Positions 33,586 to 39,951 of a stretch of DNA of 64,000 bases are shown piece by piece. Both the position numbers and the translations under genes were made by a program. Source of the DNA: Croceicoccus hydrothermalis (GTDB lineage: Bacteria; Pseudomonadota; Alphaproteobacteria; Sphingomonadales; Sphingomonadaceae). Numbering within the stretch: the stretch's first letter is position 1; each line of letters begins with the position of its first letter. Location: the NCBI RefSeq assembly GCF_022378335.1, contig NZ_JAIQCI010000020.1:120436-184435 (forward strand), written 5' to 3'. The notes under the pieces were generated by a model. That model had not been told where the DNA came from and made no database searches. It saw nothing but the letters and a program-made list of their open reading frames with translations.

Positions 33586-34913
33586 TGGGGTGTGCTCCTG
33601 ACATGGACGCCGTCGAGAAAGACGATCTCGACCTCGATGCCGGTCGGCATCTCGACGACTGGTTGGTATTGTTCGGCGCGTTCGATGAGGTAGCGGCTGA
33701 CTGTATCGGCGGCTTCGCCCGCGCCCTGGCCGATGCCGCCTGCAAGGATGTCGGTCGGCGAGAGCGCCTCGCGCTGGCCATTGGCTCCGACCTGGCCGGT
33801 GAACACGCCGTTGGCGTTGGCCGAAAAGCCGCGCCCGAACCCGCCAACTATCCCGGCGAGCAGTGCCTGGCTGACAAGGCTGCCTTCGCGGCTGACCACG
33901 CGGCCGCGCACGCCCGACTTGCCGGCAAAGGCGATGAAGCCCTTGACCTCGCTTACTGCATAGCGGCCGCCGGGCTGGGCGCAGGTCATGCGCACCAGCT
34001 GGACATAGACCTTCTCCGCCGAGAGATCGCCGCGCGCCGCGCCGTTGACAAGGCAGCCGGTGATGTCGGTCGAGAGCAGCTCGTTGCCGCGCATGACCGA
34101 GCGGGCGGGACCGGTGATCCGCAGCACCACGGGCAGCGGATCGGTCTGGCTGGCAACCCCGGTCGAGGCATCAACACCGACGATGACGCGCGCCGGCGCA
34201 TAGGAATTGGGCGGCAGGTAATCGCGGCTTGCCTCAAGCATCAGCGCGGGCGCGCGTTCGGCAGCGGCGGGTCGCGCGCTTGTTGGTGTGCGCTCGCCGA
34301 AGGTCAGCATGTCGAGCCCGCCTGGCCTTGTGGCAGGAGCACTTGCTGTGCCGCCGCTATCGTCGGGCGGTGTCACGCCGGGTCCGTAGGCTGGCGGCGG
34401 CATTGCAGGCGCAGCGGGCACCACTTCGCGCGAGCGTTCGAGTTCGGTCCTGAGTGCCGCATTCTCGGCCGAGATGGCATCGATCGCGACCTGGCCATCG
34501 CTCATCATACGCGCGTTCTCGGCGCGCAGGGCTTCGAGTTCCTGCTCGATCTCGGGGCGCGGGAGCTGGGTGTCCTGCAGGTCCTTGATCGCGCGACCCT
34601 GCGCATCGAGGCGATTGCCATAGGTGGCGACGAACTCGCGTTGCGACAGGTTGCGATTGACGAGCCCGCCGGTGTCGATGCTGGCGACGCTCTCGCTGTC
34701 AGCCGACGCGCTGTCGTCATCGTCTAGGATGAACCAGGCCCCAGCGAGCAGAGCAACGCCTCCGATCCCTGCCAGCAGCAGCTTCTGCCGCTGTGCGATA
34801 TTCGCATTGAGGTTGCGCCGCGTATCCTTGCGCCCAGAATCCTTGTGACCAGAATCCTTGTGTTCGGTCGGGCGGGTTTCGGTCTTGCCCCTGGTGTCCT
34901 CGGCTTCGGCCAT
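33582..34913 (-). CDS. traB: TraB: VirB10-like core scaffold
   Basis: 443 aa from the ATG at 34913, overlapping the traK stop. A charged cytoplasmic N-terminus (DSGHKDSGRKDTRR) is followed by one membrane segment (LLLAGIGGVALLAGAWFIL), a coiled coil (about 90-140) and a proline-rich linker. The TrbI/VirB10 beta-domain follows, with YLPPNSYAPARVIVGVDA and SREGSLVSQALLAGIVGGFG. It spans both membranes and links the ATPases to the TraV-TraK ring. Confidence 0.92.
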   Translation of the reverse strand: MAEAEDTRGKTETRPTEHKDSGHKDSGRKDTRRNLNANIAQRQKLLLAGIGGVALLAGAWFILDDDDSASADSESVASIDTGGLVNRNLSQREFVATYGNRLDAQGRAIKDLQDTQLPRPEIEQELEALRAENARMMSDGQVAIDAISAENAALRTELERSREVVPAAPAMPPPAYGPGVTPPDDSGGTASAPATRPGGLDMLTFGERTPTSARPAAAERAPALMLEASRDYLPPNSYAPARVIVGVDASTGVASQTDPLPVVLRITGPARSVMRGNELLSTDITGCLVNGAARGDLSAEKVYVQLVRMTCAQPGGRYAVSEVKGFIAFAGKSGVRGRVVSREGSLVSQALLAGIVGGFGRGFSANANGVFTGQVGANGQREALSPTDILAGGIGQGAGEAADTVSRYLIERAEQYQPVVEMPTGIEVEIVFLDGVHVRSTPQ

Positions 34914-35728
34914 CACTCGAGCCCTCCTGCGGCAAAGACCAGGAAGGCGCTGGTCGCTTCGCCGGGAGCGAGCGTCTCGCGGCCATAGGCAAAGGCGAGT
35001 GCACCAGCAGGAGCCTCGCGTTCGCTGGCAAGGTCCAGTGCTTCGCCGCCCAGGTTGCGGATCAGGAAGCGCTGGCCGGTCAGCTCGGCGCCGTCATATT
35101 GCGCGACCTGCTGCACTTCGATGGTACCGGTGCGACGCGGGCGCGACAGTTCGGCGCGCGCGGCAAAGCCGGGCAGGACCGCGTCGCTGGCCATGGCCTC
35201 GATAAGCCGGATGGCATTGTCGGACGGACTTGCACTTGCCTGCCATTCCTCGGCTTCGCTGCGCGCAAGCGCGGGGTTGGTGATGAAGAGCTGGGTCGCT
35301 TCGCTTCCACCGAGGCGGCAGGCGAACTTGTAGACATGGCCAGCCTGACTGGTGGCGAAGAAGCTGATCCGGTCCGAAGCATATTGCGGCGGGACCGAGA
35401 TATAGATGTCGCCGCGCACCGGCTCGTGGGTCACCTGGAAATCGTTGTAGGGAAAACCGCTGGCGATCTTCGAGACATTGGCAAAGCCGTCCTCGATCAG
35501 CGCGATGCGGGTGAGCTCGCCGCGCGCCAGCTCGCAGTCGATCGTCGAGCCGTCGCTTGCCTCGATGAACTGGTCGGCCAGCGCCGGTGTCGGCACAAGT
35601 GCAAGGCCGAGCGCGGTCAGCCCCGCAAGTTTGAGCGCGACATCGCGGCGCTGACGCGCGCCCACGCTGAACAGGCCGACACCGGTTGCGGCAAGCATGG
35701 CGGATGCGGGATTGCTGAGGAGGTTCAT
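34913..35728 (-). CDS. traK: TraK: VirB9-like secretin-type core protein
   Basis: 271 aa. The N-terminus has a long hydrophobic stretch (about 8-52) ending in ALALVPTPALA, a signal peptide with an extended leader. The TraK domain follows, with DGSTIDCELARGELTRIAL and FPYNDFQVTHEPVRGDIYISVP. It forms the outer-membrane core with TraV and TraB. It is coupled to traE and traB by 4-bp overlaps. Confidence 0.9.
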   Translation of the reverse strand: MNLLSNPASAMLAATGVGLFSVGARQRRDVALKLAGLTALGLALVPTPALADQFIEASDGSTIDCELARGELTRIALIEDGFANVSKIASGFPYNDFQVTHEPVRGDIYISVPPQYASDRISFFATSQAGHVYKFACRLGGSEATQLFITNPALARSEAEEWQASASPSDNAIRLIEAMASDAVLPGFAARAELSRPRRTGTIEVQQVAQYDGAELTGQRFLIRNLGGEALDLASEREAPAGALAFAYGRETLAPGEATSAFLVFAAGGLE

Positions 35729-36291
35729 TGGTCCTGGTCCTCTGGAGTTGAATTCTGTTCGAAGCCGGAGAGCGCGAGACTGAGGCCCCGCCGCGACCAG
35801 CGGAATGTGAATTGGCGTTCCTGGCTGGCGATCACTTGCGCACCGACAAAGGTCTTGAGCGTGCCGCTGACCGTCGAGGTCAGCGCCTTGGTATCGACCT
35901 CCATCGCGCGGATGACGAAGGCCTGGCTGATGTCCGAGCCGCGTTGCTCCTCGACGATGGCGACGAGCTCGGCCTTGAGGCGGCCATGGGCTGCCGGATC
36001 GGCGACTTTGAGGATCTGCTCCATCCAGTAGTCGAGGCTTTCGGGCGCACGATTGAGCAGCATCAGCGCGGTGTCGCGAGTGACGAGCTCGAGATAATGC
36101 GTGTCCACCCCACCGCTCGAGACGGTGAGCGTCTCGGCGGTGATCGGGACCAGCACCACCGCTTCGTCGCTGGTGACGGCAGCGCCGATGCCAATCAGGC
36201 TGGTGACGCCAAGCACGCCGGCCAGCGCGGCAAAGCGGTTGCGCTGTGCCAGGTGACGCTGGGCCTGTTCGTGCGCGAATTCGGATTGCAT
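35725..36291 (-). CDS. traE: TraE: VirB5/VirB8-like pilus assembly protein
   Basis: 188 aa from the ATG at 36291, with AGGACC just before it; a start at 36315 would overlap traL without a ribosome site. One N-terminal membrane segment (FAALAGVLGVTSLIGIGAAV) is followed by the TraE periplasmic domain (SSGGVDTHYLELVTRDTALMLLNR). Inner-membrane part of the F-type channel. Confidence 0.9.
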   Translation of the reverse strand: MQSEFAHEQAQRHLAQRNRFAALAGVLGVTSLIGIGAAVTSDEAVVLVPITAETLTVSSGGVDTHYLELVTRDTALMLLNRAPESLDYWMEQILKVADPAAHGRLKAELVAIVEEQRGSDISQAFVIRAMEVDTKALTSTVSGTLKTFVGAQVIASQERQFTFRWSRRGLSLALSGFEQNSTPEDQDQ

Positions 36292-36304
36292 TTTGGTCCT
36301 CCCG

Positions 36305-36592
36305 TCAGCCTGCAAGCAGGCGGCAATGGGAGGGCGGCGTGGCTTTCAGCCCGAGGAATGATCCCGGCAGGTACCAGTATGCAGCATGCACCAGCTTCGC
36401 GCCCTTGTTACCTGACTTCGCCTTCCGCAGGCCGAACCAGGCTATGACCGAAAGGCCAGTGCCGATGATGATGTGCTGCGTAAGGATGCCCCAGGCGAAG
36501 GGGATCAGCATCCCCGCGAATTCATCCACGGTCCAGAAACCGATAAGCTCCGGATCGTCGAGCCGCCGTGGAACAATATACCTGTCGGCCAT
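36305..36592 (-). CDS. traL: TraL: inner-membrane pilus assembly protein
   Basis: 95 aa. Begins RYIVPRRLDDPELIGFWTVDE, as in TraL, with one or two membrane segments (EFAGMLIPFAWGIL, HIIIGTGLSVIAWFGL). It stands between traA and traE. A 26-bp piece of its coding sequence (36418-36443) recurs exactly at 5167-5192 upstream of the traD operon. Confidence 0.88.
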   Translation of the reverse strand: MADRYIVPRRLDDPELIGFWTVDEFAGMLIPFAWGILTQHIIIGTGLSVIAWFGLRKAKSGNKGAKLVHAAYWYLPGSFLGLKATPPSHCRLLAG

Positions 36593-36626
36593 GCCGCCCT
36601 CCCTGTCGTGAACCGCGAGGAACGCG

Positions 36627-36941
36627 TCAGATGACCGCAGTCACGACAGAAGTGACGATCGGTACGCCGGTGCCGACACCGATCCCGACGCCGACGGGCA
36701 CAGCAACCTGGCCGAGCGCGAACCGGCCCGAAGCGAGCGCAATCAGTCCGCCTGCGAGCGACAGAACGGTGATGATCTTGCCGCCCGAGCCTTCGAGGAA
36801 ATCGGTGAACATGGTGAGCGCCGGATCGAAGGTCGTGTCGGCGCCTGCATAGGCGGCACCGGCGATGGCGAGCGCCAGCGCGGCGGGTACCATGTAGTCG
36901 CGCATCCGCGGGGCGGAACGGGTCAGGTTCTTGGTGGTCAT
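36627..36941 (-). CDS. traA: TraA: F-type pilin precursor
   Basis: 104 aa from the ATG at 36941. The leader peptide (MRDYMVPAALALAIAGAAYA) is cut probably after AYA. The mature pilin is about 70 aa with two hydrophobic helices (KIITVLSLAGGLIALASG and VGVGIGVGTGVPIVTSVVTA) around a basic turn, as in F pilin. First gene of the tra operon; AAGGAAAA... lies before the ATG on the coding strand. An ATTTCCTACATC element lies about 80 bp upstream. Confidence 0.87.
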   Translation of the reverse strand: MTTKNLTRSAPRMRDYMVPAALALAIAGAAYAGADTTFDPALTMFTDFLEGSGGKIITVLSLAGGLIALASGRFALGQVAVPVGVGIGVGTGVPIVTSVVTAVI

Positions 36942-37316
36942 GAAGGAAAACTCCGGTTGGTAGATCGACAACAGCGAGCTTTCGTGTTCGCTGTATGTTC
37001 TTTCCTTCAACCGGAGCGGTGATGTAGGAAATGGGGCGGCGCGCAATTGCGGCTTCTGACCAAGCAAAAAGCGACAATTTGCGTGAGCAAGGCCGGATCT
37101 TGCGCCAGCAGGGTGGGACTATGCGCGGGGACGACCGGGTTCGGCGCGGAGGCTACCGGATTTTGCGATTTGGCGACCGGATTCTGCGCGAATCATCGCC
37201 GCACAGCGATTCGTTCGCTCCTATGTGTTCCTCAATTGTTCTTTTCGTTTTCCTACATCTCTCCTTCGCTTTATCTCTCGATTCGAACCGAAGAGGAATG
37301 CGAAAGGAATTCGTCC
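36942..37316. promoter_or_regulatory. Divergent control region between traA and the regulator gene
   Basis: 375 nt without a convincing gene. It contains ATTTCCTACAT on the minus strand at 37021-37031, facing traA. Six 21-bp tandem repeats lie at 37071-37196, and CTTTTCGTTTTCCTACAT at 37241-37258 faces the gene at 37317. A frame through the repeats begins with TTG and has no ribosome site. This looks like the main switch region of the tra operon; an oriT or iteron function for the repeats is also possible. Confidence 0.55.
37071..37196. repeat. Six tandem 21-bp repeats upstream of the tra operon
   Basis: Units begin at 37071, 37092, 37113, 37134, 37155 and 37176, each exactly 21 bp after the last. 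The conserved core is ACCGGATTNTGCG; units 5 and 6 match at 12 of 13 core positions, and units 1 and 3 are weaker. A 21-bp spacing is two helical turns, as in iterons and cooperative operator arrays. In one frame it would also read as a seven-residue repeat around TGFCA, but no credible start supports translation. Confidence 0.6.
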
Positions 37317-37808
37317 GTGGCTGACGGAGCAGAGTTTTCAGAAAAGCGAATAAGGGCAGGACTGGGGCGTTTGCTAACCGCTGCAGTCGAGGCGAGCGGG
37401 CGCGCGAAACGCGAAATCGCGGCCGATGCTGGACTGCACAAGGACGCCTTTCGGCGAGTGCTACAAGGTGATCGCGCGGCGACACTGGGCGAGGCGCTGC
37501 GCATCCTTGAGGCAAGCCGTACTGCGCCTCGTGCTCATCTTTTTCTGTTCCTTGTCTGCGGTTCAGATCAGGCGATTGACTGGTTGCGCTCCGACTTGGC
37601 TGAATTCTTCGACGAGTTCAGTGTGGAATTTCCGGAAGCACTGCAGCGATCCTTGGGTGAGCAAGTTGCCGACGTTAAACCGCGCTGGGCGAAGGGAACA
37701 GCCTACCGGATGGCAAAGATGCTTTCCGATCACATTACTGAACTCGAGCGCAAGGACCAGTTTCTTGAAAGTTTCCTCAGCCGTGAGCAAGAGGTGTCGA
37801 ATGTCTAA
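37317..37808 (+). CDS. Helix-turn-helix regulator divergent from traA, 163 aa
   Basis: GTG start at 37317 with GAAAGGAA about 6 bp before it. Residues 30-65 (AKREIAADAGLHKDAFRRVLQGD, then TLGEALRILEAS) form an XRE-like helix-turn-helix; the C-terminal 90 residues are helical and may dimerise. It stands opposite traA across the repeat-rich control region, so it is a good candidate regulator of transfer. The 18-bp element at 37241-37258 precedes it. Its stop overlaps the AlpA-like gene. Confidence 0.65.
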   Translation: MADGAEFSEKRIRAGLGRLLTAAVEASGRAKREIAADAGLHKDAFRRVLQGDRAATLGEALRILEASRTAPRAHLFLFLVCGSDQAIDWLRSDLAEFFDEFSVEFPEALQRSLGEQVADVKPRWAKGTAYRMAKMLSDHITELERKDQFLESFLSREQEVSNV

Positions 37809-38037
37809 AGAATGGGAGTTCGATCGCGATGGTCCGAAACGGCCTTCGCGCCTTATTCGTATAAAGGAGGTCCAGTATCGTACAGGTCTCGGACGCTCGA
37901 CGATTTACCGATGGATGAATCAGGGAAAATTTCCGAAATCGGTTCGCTTGGGCAGCTTCCTTGTCGCTTGGCATGAGGATGAGATCGAAAGCTGGATCGC
38001 AGGTGACGACGATGATTATCTGCGAAGGATAGTGTAA
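37801..38037 (+). CDS. AlpA/excisionase-like small DNA-binding protein, 78 aa
   Basis: A winged helix-turn-helix of the HTH_17/AlpA kind: LIRIKEVQYRTGLGRSTIYRWM then GKFPKSVRLGSFLVAWHEDEIESWI. It overlaps the previous gene by 8 bp, so the two are probably translationally coupled. AlpA proteins regulate integrases or other plasmid genes; no integrase gene is seen in this window. It ends the transfer-control block before the catabolic part. Confidence 0.78.
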   Translation: MSKEWEFDRDGPKRPSRLIRIKEVQYRTGLGRSTIYRWMNQGKFPKSVRLGSFLVAWHEDEIESWIAGDDDDYLRRIV

Positions 38038-38183
38038 GGCAACTCACTGATTGAAAAGACAGTTCGAGTAGGGAGACTTCTCAATTCAAAGTCAAAAACG
38101 TGTCCACTCAAATCGTGAGGATTAGGAACCAACTTACATCTCGGCGGTCCTTAGTTTGTGAAGCAAATCACGAGGCCACTAAA

Positions 38184-38393
38184 ATGAACCATGTCGCAAA
38201 AGTTATCGAGGTTGTCGGGACGTCCGAGACGAGCGTTGAAGATGCCATACAGGGCGCAATCAGTCGGGCTTCTGAAACTATCGAAGGATTGCAGTGGTTT
38301 CAGGTCACCGAACTTCGCGGCGCAATCTCAGATCAGACAATTGATGGTTATCAGGTGATGCTGAAAATCGGTTTTAGCCTGAACGACGATTAG
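38184..38393 (+). CDS. Dodecin-family flavin-binding protein
   Basis: 69 aa. The short strand-helix-strand-strand fold is plain: HVAKVIEVVGTSETSVEDAI, ASETIEGLQWFQVTELRG and YQVMLKIGF. The conserved Trp and Gln of the flavin stack are present (LQWFQV). Dodecins are hollow 12-mers that store or buffer flavin. The start at 38184 follows CACGAGG; a longer frame from 38100 is not supported. It lies at the edge of a catabolic region rich in flavoenzymes, so flavin buffering may be useful here. Confidence 0.87.
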   Translation: MNHVAKVIEVVGTSETSVEDAIQGAISRASETIEGLQWFQVTELRGAISDQTIDGYQVMLKIGFSLNDD

Positions 38394-38459
38394 GCCAGCC
38401 ACAGCGGACTTTCTGCGGCTTAACCCGATCGTTTCATCTGGTTTTCGATCAGAGGAGGA

Positions 38460-38656
38460 TCAGTTACCTCTTCCGATGATTACTTCGTCGATCTGACCCG
38501 AAAATTCCGGACCGGCGGGATATTCCATTACGCGGCGACCGGTATCGTTGCCGATATCCATCGTCTCGCCAGGGCCCATGGTGAGGAAACTTACCCGTTC
38601 GATGCGACCGCTGCCGATGAGACGATCGCCTGCATGAATTTGCATCGTGCCCGCTG
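38460..38656 (-). pseudogene. 3' fragment of the arylsulfatase gene, cut off by the IS
   Basis: It encodes the sulfatase C-terminal beta domain (AGTMQIHAGDRLIGSGRIER, then FSGQIDEVIIGRGN and stop). It begins directly at the IS target duplication. Removing the IS and one ACAG copy joins it in frame to the 5' fragment at 39952 (reading DDAQLLSAGTMQIHAG). It has no start signals of its own beyond an internal ATG and is probably not expressed alone. Confidence 0.75.
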
Positions 38657-38717
38657 ACAGTGACGTGCTCCCCTGATTGTTACCATTCAGAGGTAGAGTC
38701 TCGCACCTTCTGCACTG

Positions 38718-39566
38718 CTACCCAACGTCGGACCACTCGGGTCTGGAGTTTTCCGCCTTTCCCAGATCCGGTGGGCTGGTTTCACCGGCTGAGTTTGCCA
38801 GCATGATCGGGGGGATATTCCCGATCGCGCTGTGCGGTCGTTCTTCGTTGTAGTGTCTACGCCAGGCCTCCAGCTTTTCGCAAGCGTCTTGCAGGTTCAG
38901 GAACCAATGAGCGTTCAGGCACTCGCTGCGCAGCTTGCTGTTGAACGCCTCGATGAACGCATTGTCTGTGGGCTTGCCAGGGCGGGAGAAGTCCAGGATC
39001 ACACCGCGCTGATAGGCCCACAGATCCATGTCCCGAGAGATAAACTCGCTGCCATTGTCCACCCTGATCGTCTTGGGGTAGCCGATCTTCCGGCAGGCAT
39101 GATCCAGTGTGGCAACCACGTCTTCGCCACGGTAACTGAACCGGGGATCGATCACCGGCGATAGCCGCGAGAACGTGTCGACCACCGTCAGGATGCGCAG
39201 CTTGCGCCCAGTCGCCAGCTGGTCGTGCACAAAGTCCATCGCCCAGACATCGTTCGGTCTGATCGCCGGTGCACGATCCTCGCGCAACTTCGCCTTCACT
39301 CGACGCTTGGGCGTCTTGTTCCGCAGCTGCAGGCCCAACTCCCCGTAAAGTCTGTAGACCTTCTTCATGTTCACAGCCCAACCATCCCGGCGCAGGATGT
39401 AATACACACGCCGGTAGCCATAGCGCACATGCGTCTCGCAGATCTCCTTGATACGCTTCTTCAGAAAGGCCGGATCGGTTCGGCGGGACTGGTAGTGATA
39501 ACTGGAAGTGTCGAACGGCAGAGCCCGGCAGGCCCTCCGGATCGACACGCCCCAGTCCGCCAGCAT
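38718..39566 (-). CDS. IS3-family transposase OrfB (DDE integrase domain)
   Basis: 282 aa counted from the first internal ATG; the frame normally joins OrfA by -1 frameshifting. The HTH_21-like start (RRACRALPFDTSSYHYQSR) precedes the rve domain with DVWAMDFVHD (first Asp), VDNGSEF (second Asp) and AFIEAFNSKLRSE (Glu), the complete DDE triad. It ends with the usual NEERPHSAIGNIPPI box. The transposase appears intact. Confidence 0.9.
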   Translation of the reverse strand: MLADWGVSIRRACRALPFDTSSYHYQSRRTDPAFLKKRIKEICETHVRYGYRRVYYILRRDGWAVNMKKVYRLYGELGLQLRNKTPKRRVKAKLREDRAPAIRPNDVWAMDFVHDQLATGRKLRILTVVDTFSRLSPVIDPRFSYRGEDVVATLDHACRKIGYPKTIRVDNGSEFISRDMDLWAYQRGVILDFSRPGKPTDNAFIEAFNSKLRSECLNAHWFLNLQDACEKLEAWRRHYNEERPHSAIGNIPPIMLANSAGETSPPDLGKAENSRPEWSDVG

Positions 39567-39598
39567 CCCGTCGACCAGCTCGCGCTTCCGATCCGGCC

Positions 39599-39865
39599 TC
39601 AGAGCTTTCGGCGGATGACGTCCTGCAACATCTCGCGATCCAGTGTCAGGTCGGCGACGATCTTCTTCAACCGTCCGTTCTCGTCTTCCAGCTCGCGCAG
39701 CCGCCGCATCTCAGACGGCATCAGCCCTGCGTATTTCTTCTTCCAGTTGAAGTAAGTCGCCTGGCTGATCCCTGCCTTGCGGCAGATCTCCGCCACCGGC
39801 GTTCCTTCCTCACCCTGCTTGATGACGAACGCCTTCTGTGCGTCCGTGAACTTCGAAGCTTTCAT
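39599..39865 (-). CDS. IS3-family OrfA (HTH_Tnp_1)
   Basis: 88 aa. The helix-turn-helix (FTDAQKAFVIKQGEEGTPVA... CRKAGISQATYFNWKKKYAG) is followed by a leucine-zipper helix (LRELEDENGRLKKIVADLTL). It matches the 87-88 aa OrfA of the IS407 group. It provides end recognition for the OrfAB transposase. Confidence 0.9.
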   Translation of the reverse strand: MKASKFTDAQKAFVIKQGEEGTPVAEICRKAGISQATYFNWKKKYAGLMPSEMRRLRELEDENGRLKKIVADLTLDREMLQDVIRRKL

Positions 39866-39951
39866 GCCAAAACTCCTTGTCCAGCCAAGGATGTCTACGG
39901 CGGAAAACTCTAACCAGAAATGGTCCAGTTTTCAGGTGGCAGAGCAACAGT

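Larger units (their letters stand above)
38661..39946 (-). mobile_element. IS3-family insertion sequence (IS407-like), 1,286 bp
   Basis: It holds orfA and orfB in the standard IS3 arrangement, both on the minus strand. The ends are TG...CA with an imperfect inverted repeat: TGACGTGCTCCCCTGA at the left against TGCTCTGCCACCTGA read inward from the right. A 4-bp target duplication, ACAG, flanks it (38657-38660 and 39947-39950), the duplication length of the IS407 group. It interrupts the arylsulfatase gene. Confidence 0.8.

Noticed and set aside
19257-36941. Ti/RP4-type (MPF-T) secretion system
   Set aside because: The presence of traN, traU, traW, traH, trbC and the thioredoxin-like traF marks the F-type (MPF-F) system.
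36627-37067. Longer pilin precursor beginning at 37067
   Set aside because: The added residues overlap the repeat/control region and lack a leader-peptide pattern; the ATG at 36941 gives a normal F-type prepilin length.
37047-37316. In-frame N-terminal extension of the regulator gene, reading through the 21-bp repeats as a seven-residue TGFCA repeat
   Set aside because: It would begin with TTG without a ribosome site, while GTG at 37317 has one; the repeat is better read as DNA-level structure. A translated repeat is not fully excluded.
38394-38459. Terminator after the dodecin gene
   Set aside because: AGCC-CAG/CTG-GGCT can pair with one mismatch, but the stem is short and is not followed by a T run.
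38460-38645. Independent 61-aa gene starting at the ATG at 38645
   Set aside because: It is the C-terminal end of the IS-split sulfatase; the frame continues upstream to the IS border and joins the 5' part exactly.
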